Below, one piece after another: positions 5,592-10,379 of a DNA stretch of 10,379 bases (its first letter is position 1; each line of letters begins with the position of its first letter). The stretch lies in assembly GCA_020345785.1 (NCBI GenBank), contig CP070771.1:718016-728394 (forward strand), given 5' to 3'. The DNA comes from Desulfobacterales bacterium (GTDB lineage: Bacteria; Desulfobacterota; Desulfobacteria; Desulfobacterales; JAFDCJ01). The position numbers and the translations under genes were made by a program. The notes below the pieces were generated by a model. It was not told the DNA's origin and searched no databases. It saw only the letters and a program-made list of their open reading frames with translations.

Positions 5592-6602
5592 CTACTGGGA
5601 TTTATTATTCAGCAAATGGTTCACAGCGGCCTTCATCATATCCTGCCAAACAGCATTTCCGGTTGAGGATGCATCAATGATGTGATGATAAAACCGTTCA
5701 TCCTGGGCGGATTGATCTTTTGCGACCATGTAAAATTGCCATTGATTCCATTTTTTTTCTTCCACCAGTTTCCTTAACTTTCCCAGTGGTATAAATTCGT
5801 CCTGCTCGTCGATGAAAACCAGTGTGGGGACGTTTAACTTTTGATTAGAATTTTTGTTGAATCTGTCAAGGCCCTCGAAAAGTGCGTTGTAGGCTGCAAT
5901 GGGGGTTCCCTTTTTATTGGCAAGGTAGGTTTTGGGAGCCATGCTCGGTATCACCAGCCGAGGGAAAGGCGATAACACCCGTTCAAGGTAAATCGTGGCA
6001 TGCAGTCTTATGGCAGGCGCAAATAGAACTGTCTTATCAAACCGGACGTCCGGATTGGAGGCAAATAATTCCAATCCGACCAGACCGCCTAGTGAAAATG
6101 CCGTGAGAAACAGTGGAACCCCTTTTTTTTCGCCTCTTGCTTTAAGCTGCAAATAAGCCAGATATGCCTCATTCATCCACAACTGATAGGATACGTTTTT
6201 AAAAGCCTCCAATCTTGCCTGATCTTCACCGATACCATTGCTGTGGGTATAGTTTTCTCCATGTCCGCGCAGTGACAAACCCAAGACATCCATATCGGCT
6301 TCGGTCAGCCTTGAAATAATGGTCTGCATCTTTTCGGGCCGCAAATTAAGTCCGTGAATCACCAAGGCAACGCCCTTAAGCTTTCCAGGCGCATCACTGT
6401 AAAACCAGCGCGTTGAATGGTCTTCGGATTGCTCCTCTACATATTCATCAACCGCGGTCTTTGAAAAAGCTGAGGAAGCCGGTGAATTCGAAAAACTTTT
6501 CTCATCCTTCGGGGTCAAACCACCGGCTGAATCTTCCCGATAAATCAGAGCTATCGAAAGAATAAGGCCAAATATGGCAGCAACCACCAGCTTCGGTTTC
6601 AT
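5592..6602 (-). CDS. Membrane-anchored alpha/beta hydrolase (lysophospholipase/Hydrolase_4-like)
   Basis: This is a 336-residue serine hydrolase. Residues 1-20 (MKPKLVVAAIFGLILSIALI) form a signal anchor or signal peptide, followed by a Ser-rich linker to about 60, so the catalytic domain is probably outside the cytoplasmic membrane. The fold starts near 78 with VALVIHGLNLRPE (oxyanion HG at 83-84), then LSLRGHGENY at 109-118. The nucleophile elbow is AFSLGG, with S170 and Ala in place of the usual first Gly. D268 in DEQDEFIP (265-272) and H306/H307 in YHHIID are the likely acid and base. Small esters or lipids are probable substrates, but the specific one is unknown. The ribosome binding site before the ATG is weak. 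It lies 108 nt downstream of the MDR oxidoreductase on the same strand and converges with vapBC. Family confident, role unknown. Confidence 0.85.
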   Translation of the reverse strand: MKPKLVVAAIFGLILSIALIYREDSAGGLTPKDEKSFSNSPASSAFSKTAVDEYVEEQSEDHSTRWFYSDAPGKLKGVALVIHGLNLRPEKMQTIISRLTEADMDVLGLSLRGHGENYTHSNGIGEDQARLEAFKNVSYQLWMNEAYLAYLQLKARGEKKGVPLFLTAFSLGGLVGLELFASNPDVRFDKTVLFAPAIRLHATIYLERVLSPFPRLVIPSMAPKTYLANKKGTPIAAYNALFEGLDRFNKNSNQKLNVPTLVFIDEQDEFIPLGKLRKLVEEKKWNQWQFYMVAKDQSAQDERFYHHIIDASSTGNAVWQDMMKAAVNHLLNNKSQ

Positions 6603-6662
6603 GACATACGCTTTCGTTGAGTCGTCAAATAGTTAAATTGTTAAAGGCTCAAATCCTCATAT

Positions 6663-6710
6663 ACTAATCAACCAGTCAACTAATCAACGAATCACTTAAT
6701 CAACCAGACC
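6663..6710. repeat. Period-8 tandem repeat (ACNAATCA-like units)
   Basis: Six consecutive octamers run ACTAATCA, ACCAGTCA, ACTAATCA, ACGAATCA, CTTAATCA, ACCAGACC. They fill the gap between the MDR oxidoreductase and hydrolase genes and abut the oxidoreductase stop. A similar period-8 array lies at 8911-8942. Such arrays look like slippage-prone spacer DNA; no function is evident. Confidence 0.6.
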
Positions 6711-7724
6711 CTAATCGCCGACTTTAACAATCATTTTACCAAAATTTTCACCTTTGAAAAGGCCAATAAATGCCCGAGGCGCATTTTCCAGACCGTCGAC
6801 AATGGTTTCTTTCCATTTAATTTTACCTTCGGCAATCCATTTTCCCATATCGGCATAAAATTGAGCTAACTTGTCGAAGTGATCCGAGACAATAAATCCT
6901 TGCATGGTCAGCCTCTTTCCTACTACATAGATCAAGTTGGCTGGTCCTGGTGCCGGTTCTGTCGCATTTAGCAGTGATATCATTCCGCACATGACAATGC
7001 GGCCATTCTTGTTCATGTGTTCAAGAGCGGCTTCCAATTGGATGCCACCCACATTTTCATAATAGACATCAATACCAGTTGGACACTTTTTGCCCACTTC
7101 GGCAACGATGTTGTCGACCTTTTTATAGTTGAAGGCGGCATCCACCCCGGCCTCTTCCCGGAGCCAGGCAACTTTTTCATCAGTCCCTGCACTTCCAACC
7201 GTATGGCATCCTTTGATTTTGGCTATCTGGCAGACAATCGACCCGACCGCACCCGAGGCCGCTGAAACAAACACCGTCTCCCCCTCTTTGGGTTTACCGA
7301 AGTAAAGGAGTCCGACATAGGCTGTGAGTCCCGGCATCCCGACGGTGCCCAGATAGGCCTGGATAGGGGCAACTTTGGGATCTATTTTAAAGATTCCGGT
7401 GCCGTCGGAAATAAAATACTCTCGCCATCCCAACATTCCCAAAACAAAATCGCCGACCTGAAATTGCTCGTTTTTTGATTCGACCACGCGGCCGACGCAA
7501 CCACCTTCCAGGGCTTGGTTCAGTTGAAACGGCGGCACGTAGCTCTTGCGGTCCATCATGCGGCTTCGCATGTAAGGATCCACCGACATATAGATATTCT
7601 GAACGAGAACCTGATTTTCGCCGACTGGCGGCAGTGTGACTTCGGCAAGTTCAAAATCACTATCGCTCGGCAGTCCGGCAGGACGGTTTTTCAAGCGTAT
7701 TTCACGACTTATTTGTGAATTCAT
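6711..7724 (-). CDS. Zinc-independent MDR-family NADP-dependent oxidoreductase (CurA/prostaglandin-reductase-like)
   Basis: This is a cytoplasmic enzyme that reduces the C=C bond of alpha,beta-unsaturated ketones or aldehydes with NADPH; relatives include E. coli CurA and leukotriene B4 12-hydroxydehydrogenase. It is 337 residues long, complete for the family. The N-terminal substrate domain shows NRPAGLPSDSDF (13-24), the MSVDPYMRSRM signature (46-56) and EGGCVGRVVES (73-83). The Rossmann domain carries VFVSAASGAVGSIVCQIAK (151-169) with the AASGAVG nucleotide loop, then YYENVGG at 221-227. No zinc-binding cysteine set is present. AAGGAG 7 nt before the ATG supports the start. Neighbours on the same strand are the deleted MFS gene upstream (153-nt gap) and the hydrolase downstream. 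The physiological substrate is unknown; detoxifying reactive enones is a guess. The family call is firm. Confidence 0.94.
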   Translation of the reverse strand: MNSQISREIRLKNRPAGLPSDSDFELAEVTLPPVGENQVLVQNIYMSVDPYMRSRMMDRKSYVPPFQLNQALEGGCVGRVVESKNEQFQVGDFVLGMLGWREYFISDGTGIFKIDPKVAPIQAYLGTVGMPGLTAYVGLLYFGKPKEGETVFVSAASGAVGSIVCQIAKIKGCHTVGSAGTDEKVAWLREEAGVDAAFNYKKVDNIVAEVGKKCPTGIDVYYENVGGIQLEAALEHMNKNGRIVMCGMISLLNATEPAPGPANLIYVVGKRLTMQGFIVSDHFDKLAQFYADMGKWIAEGKIKWKETIVDGLENAPRAFIGLFKGENFGKMIVKVGD

Positions 7725-7737
7725 AATTTGCTCCTTT

Positions 7738-7749
7738 CATAGATCTATG
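7738..7749. promoter_or_regulatory. Perfect 12-bp palindrome upstream of the MDR oxidoreductase
   Basis: CATAGATCTATG is self-complementary. It lies directly upstream of the ribosome binding site of the minus-strand oxidoreductase gene. TTGAAC (minus strand, 7772-7767) sits 17 nt away and could be a -35 with the palindrome covering a poor -10 (CATAGA). The position fits a repressor site, but a 12-bp palindrome can arise by chance. Confidence 0.3.
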
Positions 7750-7877
7750 TGCCTGAGTTTGGTTCTGTTCAACGATCCATAATTTTCTCAGACAATTTCC
7801 CGATTCCAGAGGCGAACAACCTCTCGGCATCTTCATGGTTTCTCAAAAATCTAAACGGTTAAATTTTTTTTCTCTGT

Positions 7878-8618
7878 TTATTGATATGAAGACTGCATTT
7901 GCGTATTACTTCGCAGCCACAAATTGGCGACTCCAACAAGCATCAGGAAGGGGATGACCGCTATATTGACAGTTTGCCACCCCAGGGCGTGCTGGACAGC
8001 ACCGGAGCTGAAGGATGTCAGGGTGACGGTTCCAAATACGATGAAATCGTTCAAGGCCTGAGCTTTTGCCTTTTCATTCGGCGCATAGGTTTCGGTCAGC
8101 AGCGTGGTTGCGCCGACGAACAGAAAATTCAAATGTCTTGACCAGTTGGCTAAATTGGGTCCCGCAAATGCCGCAATAACCCCGCCGGCCATTACATACG
8201 AGATCGCCCGGCTGCGATAGTCATCTGCGGCAACCTCTGCGGCGGTAAACCGATAATACTGCCCAAACCCGTTGAACACCCCAATCAAGGTGGTGCCGAT
8301 GCAAAATATGCTGAAATCGGCTTTGAAAACGCCGCCGGTTGCAACAGCGGCGCCGGCCAGGCCGAACATGGAACTTGTCATAAAGCCCAACCGGCGACCC
8401 ACTCTTGCCATATATAGTGAAGCGGGAATAGTGGTTGCCATCTGGGCTAAGAATAAAAGCGCCAGCGGCAGGGTGGCCAGCGATTTATTACCGGCCAAAG
8501 ATAAGCCCACAATTGCAGATGATGCCAGCAACAGAGACGTGCCCGTGATGAGCGCCGCCTGGCTCAGTGCAAGCAGCATGACATTACGCTTCGTTTTATA
8601 CTCACTTTGATACGGCAT
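7878..8618 (-). CDS. MFS transporter with large in-frame internal deletion (probably non-functional)
   Basis: Family members have about 400 residues and 12 membrane helices; this one has 246. Residues 1-160 match the N-terminal half in order: an opening helix (14-40), LALLFLAQMATTIPASLYMARVGRRLGF (helix 2 and the cytoplasmic loop motif, about 52-79), helices near 84-116, NGFGQYYRFTAAEVA (116-130) and GGVIAAFAGPNLANWSR (145-161). From about residue 162 the text reads LNFLFVGATTLLTETYAPNEKAKAQALNDF, which belongs near helix 10 of the family, and then runs normally to the end. The stretch expected between them (end of helix 5 to helix 9, roughly 150 residues) is absent while the frame is kept. 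The join is near 8136-8140. A half-deleted transporter is unlikely to carry substrate. The start lacks a clear ribosome binding site. Substrate unknown. An assembly or sequencing artefact is the alternative to a true deletion. Confidence 0.8.
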   Translation of the reverse strand: MPYQSEYKTKRNVMLLALSQAALITGTSLLLASSAIVGLSLAGNKSLATLPLALLFLAQMATTIPASLYMARVGRRLGFMTSSMFGLAGAAVATGGVFKADFSIFCIGTTLIGVFNGFGQYYRFTAAEVAADDYRSRAISYVMAGGVIAAFAGPNLANWSRHLNFLFVGATTLLTETYAPNEKAKAQALNDFIVFGTVTLTSFSSGAVQHALGWQTVNIAVIPFLMLVGVANLWLRSNTQMQSSYQ

Positions 8619-8630
8619 GATAAATTAATT

Positions 8631-8658
8631 GAATATTTTCGATTGAATATTGAATATT
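8631..8658. repeat. GAATATT short repeats
   Basis: GAATATT occurs at 8631-8637, 8645-8651 and 8652-8658, the last two in direct tandem. They lie just upstream of the MFS start codon on the minus strand, where a ribosome binding site would be expected and is missing. The AT-rich repeats suggest slippage or decay. Confidence 0.4.
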
Positions 8659-8743
8659 TGAGGTATTCTTTCGATTTAAAGAATCTAATACTTAATTCAG
8701 CGAATAAAAGGCTTAAGCCCGGAATTGGTCCGGTTTAATTTTC

Positions 8744-8773
8744 TTGACTTCGCATCCGGTTTTTTGGTATCGG
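8744..8773 (+). promoter_or_regulatory. Possible promoter for the cooS leader
   Basis: TTGACT (8744-8749) is followed 18 nt later by TATCGG (8768-8773). The -35 is good and the -10 poor. A CCGGA-ATTGG-TCCGG hairpin lies just upstream at 8719-8733. If used, transcription would cross the mini-ORF and the terminator before reaching cooS. Confidence 0.25.
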
Positions 8774-8812
8774 AAATGATCACGCTTCAATAACAATGAA
8801 CTAAAACCATCG

Positions 8813-8854
8813 GATCTCCTTTCCCAGCTAATTGGAGGATCAGAAATGGTTTAA
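8813..8854 (+). promoter_or_regulatory. Leader element: two-codon mini-ORF with its ribosome binding site in a hairpin
   Basis: GGAGG (8834-8838) lies 7 nt before ATG GTT TAA (8846-8854), a perfect initiation site for a peptide of two residues. GATCTCC (8813-8819) can pair with GGAG-ATC (8834-8841, G8838 bulged) and would hide the ribosome binding site. A strong terminator follows 9 nt later and cooS starts about 55 nt after that. The element may be an attenuator-like leader, or the last trace of a deleted gene. Confidence 0.35.
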
Positions 8855-8863
8855 GTAACTTAG

Positions 8864-8901
8864 AAACCCCCGTTTCTCAAATTGAGAAAGGGGGTTTTTT
8901 T
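8864..8901 (+). terminator. Strong intrinsic terminator upstream of cooS
   Basis: AAACCCCC (8864-8871) pairs with GGGGGTTT (8890-8897), and TTTCTC (8873-8878) with GAGAAA (8884-8889), with G8872 bulged and a small AT loop. A run of seven T residues begins at 8895. This is the best terminator in the window. It acts on plus-strand transcripts, yet no full gene on that strand precedes it before vapC, more than 3 kb away. Confidence 0.85.
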
Positions 8902-8910
8902 ATTTTATTT

Positions 8911-8942
8911 AACCGATCAACCAATCATCTATTCAGCCAACT
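8911..8942. repeat. Period-8 degenerate tandem repeat before cooS
   Basis: Four octamers run AACCGATC, AACCAATC, ATCTATTC, AGCCAACT, directly before the cooS ribosome binding site (GAGGAGGT at 8943-8950). The composition resembles the array at 6663-6710. Confidence 0.4.
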
Positions 8943-8956
8943 GAGGAGGTAGAATT

Positions 8957-10379
8957 ATGGGAGACATTAAAGACACTGCAACCAAGAGCACCGACCCGGC
9001 GGTTCAAAAAATGATTGCCAAGGCCGAGACGATGGAGACATCACTGGTCTGGGACCGCTATGGAGCCATGGTGCCGCAATGCGGATTTGGAGACACGGGA
9101 TTGTGCTGTCGGCATTGTCTGCAAGGCCCCTGTCGGATCGATCCATTTGGGGAAGGCGCCAAGACCGGCATCTGCGGTGCTACGGCCGACACGATGGTGG
9201 CCAGAGGCCTTGACCGCGCCATTGCAGCAGGAACTGCAGCCCATTCCGGCCACGCAAAGCACCTGGCGCACACGTTAAAAAAAATGGCCCTGGGGGATGC
9301 CGAAGCTTATGCGGTTAAAGATGCGGAAAAACTCAAAGCGGTTGCCGCACGGCTCAATATAGCGATCGATGGACGATCGGATAATGACATCGCCCTGGAT
9401 GTCGCCAATGCCGCGCTGGCTGATTTTCACGAAAAGGATACCCCTGTTATGTGGGCGGCCACCGTTGTTACTGAGGGGCGCGTAAAGGTGTTGTCGGATT
9501 TGGGCCTGGTGCCGAAAGGCATCGACCATGAAGTATCAGAGATCATGCACCGCACGCTGTATGGCGTGGATGCCGACCCTGTGAATTTGTTGCTGGGAGG
9601 TCTGCGCTGCGCAGTGGCGGATCTGGCCGGATGTTACATGGGCACCGACCTGGCGGATATCCTTTTTGGAACTCCGACCCCAACCGCTACCGAGGCCAAT
9701 CTCGGTACGCTGAAAGCGGATGCCGTGAATATCGCGCTCCATGGCCATAATCCCGTGTTATCCGATGTTATGGTTGCTGCCGCTCAGGAAAAAGAAAACG
9801 ACGCGCGGGCGGCGGGCGCTTCAGGCATTAATCTTGTCGGCATCTGCTGCACCGGCAATGAGGTCATGATGCGCCACGGCATTCCGTCATGCACCCATTC
9901 CGTGAGCCAGGAGACGGCCATCATGACCGGCGCGCTGGATGCTATGGTGGTGGATTACCAGTGCATTATGCCGGCGCTGGTGAATGCCGCTGAATGCGTT
10001 GGAACGACAGTTATTACCACCATGGATATCAGCAAAATTTCAGGTGCGACCCACATTGATTTCACCGAGGAGGCGGCGGCGACCAAAGCCAATGAAATTT
10101 TCGATATTGCCATTGGCAATTTCAAGCGCCGTGCGAACAAACCCGTCAATATACCGGATATTCGAACGCCGGTTGTTTCAGGCTTCTCGGTTGAAGCAAT
10201 TGTTGCGGCTCTGGCAAAGGTGGATGCAGCCGAACCCCTCAAACCGGTCCTCGACAACATTAAAGCCGGAAATATCCGAGGTGTGTGTTTATTTGCCGGC
10301 TGCAACAATGTAAAGGTAACCCAGGATAAGAATTTCATCACCATCGCCCGCAAGCTTCTCAAAGAAAATGTGCTGGTGG
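8957..10379 (+). CDS. cooS: Anaerobic Ni-Fe carbon monoxide dehydrogenase catalytic subunit, C-terminus cut by window edge
   Basis: CooS interconverts CO and CO2 at a Ni-Fe-S C-cluster, exchanging electrons with ferredoxin in the cytoplasm, either for CO oxidation or for the carbonyl branch of the Wood-Ljungdahl pathway. The first 474 of about 630-640 residues are present. All expected metal ligands in this part are seen: D-cluster C42 and C50; B-cluster C51, C54, C59 and C73; C-cluster H264 (in HGHNP), C298 (in GICCTGNE), C336 (in VVDYQCIMP) and C449 (in CLFAGCNN). The proton-path histidines H96, H99, H102 and H105 are kept (AHSGHAKHLAHT). Relative to Carboxydothermus CODH-II the numbering is shifted by +3 throughout, so there is no indel. 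The two last C-cluster cysteines lie beyond the edge. GAGGAGGT sits 6 nt before the ATG. Whether it belongs with acetyl-CoA synthase, CooC or a hydrogenase depends on genes to the right. Confidence 0.97.
   Translation, partial: MGDIKDTATKSTDPAVQKMIAKAETMETSLVWDRYGAMVPQCGFGDTGLCCRHCLQGPCRIDPFGEGAKTGICGATADTMVARGLDRAIAAGTAAHSGHAKHLAHTLKKMALGDAEAYAVKDAEKLKAVAARLNIAIDGRSDNDIALDVANAALADFHEKDTPVMWAATVVTEGRVKVLSDLGLVPKGIDHEVSEIMHRTLYGVDADPVNLLLGGLRCAVADLAGCYMGTDLADILFGTPTPTATEANLGTLKADAVNIALHGHNPVLSDVMVAAAQEKENDARAAGASGINLVGICCTGNEVMMRHGIPSCTHSVSQETAIMTGALDAMVVDYQCIMPALVNAAECVGTTVITTMDISKISGATHIDFTEEAAATKANEIFDIAIGNFKRRANKPVNIPDIRTPVVSGFSVEAIVAALAKVDAAEPLKPVLDNIKAGNIRGVCLFAGCNNVKVTQDKNFITIARKLLKENVLV

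Overview
The window looks like chromosomal DNA of a strictly anaerobic bacterium, most likely a sulfate-reducing or related Desulfobacterota member. The evidence is a tungsten-type aldehyde:ferredoxin oxidoreductase at one edge, a nickel-iron carbon monoxide dehydrogenase (CooS) at the other, moderate GC content with AT-rich spacers, strong GGAGG ribosome binding sites, and repeat-rich intergenic DNA of a kind I associate from memory with that group. The taxonomic assignment is inference from gene content, not a computed placement.

Layout. Positions 1-1494 (minus) hold the first 498 codons of an aldehyde:ferredoxin oxidoreductase. A divergent spacer with a palindromic repeat follows. Positions 1739-3725 (plus) carry a two-transmembrane SLATT-like protein and then a CinA-like protein whose C-terminal amidase domain looks degenerate. 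Positions 3726-4693 form a long, mostly non-coding, repeat- and hairpin-rich stretch. Inside it I find one small six-cysteine protein gene on the minus strand (3963-4151), with dyad symmetries upstream of it. Positions 4694-5367 (plus) are a compact VapBC-type toxin-antitoxin operon (AbrB-fold antitoxin, PIN-domain toxin, 4-nt overlap) with a palindrome placed as an autoregulatory operator would be. Positions 5592-8618 (minus) hold, in transcription order, an internally deleted MFS transporter, a zinc-independent MDR-family NADPH oxidoreductase, and a membrane-anchored alpha/beta hydrolase. Gaps of 108-153 nt make a tight operon unlikely. Positions 8619-8956 are a leader-like spacer with a two-codon mini-ORF and a strong intrinsic terminator. 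Positions 8957-10379 (plus) hold the first 474 codons of cooS.

How the genes relate. The two edge enzymes both use low-potential ferredoxin chemistry, the usual metabolic background of an anaerobe with Wood-Ljungdahl or CO metabolism. The middle is an accessory patchwork: a toxin-antitoxin pair, a possible membrane effector (SLATT), a small Cys-rich protein, a decayed transporter and short-period tandem repeats. I see no complete new multi-gene system. The best second-look items are the orphan SLATT protein, the CinA amidase-motif loss, the in-frame MFS deletion, the Cys-rich small protein with its structured upstream region, and the mini-ORF/terminator leader ahead of cooS.
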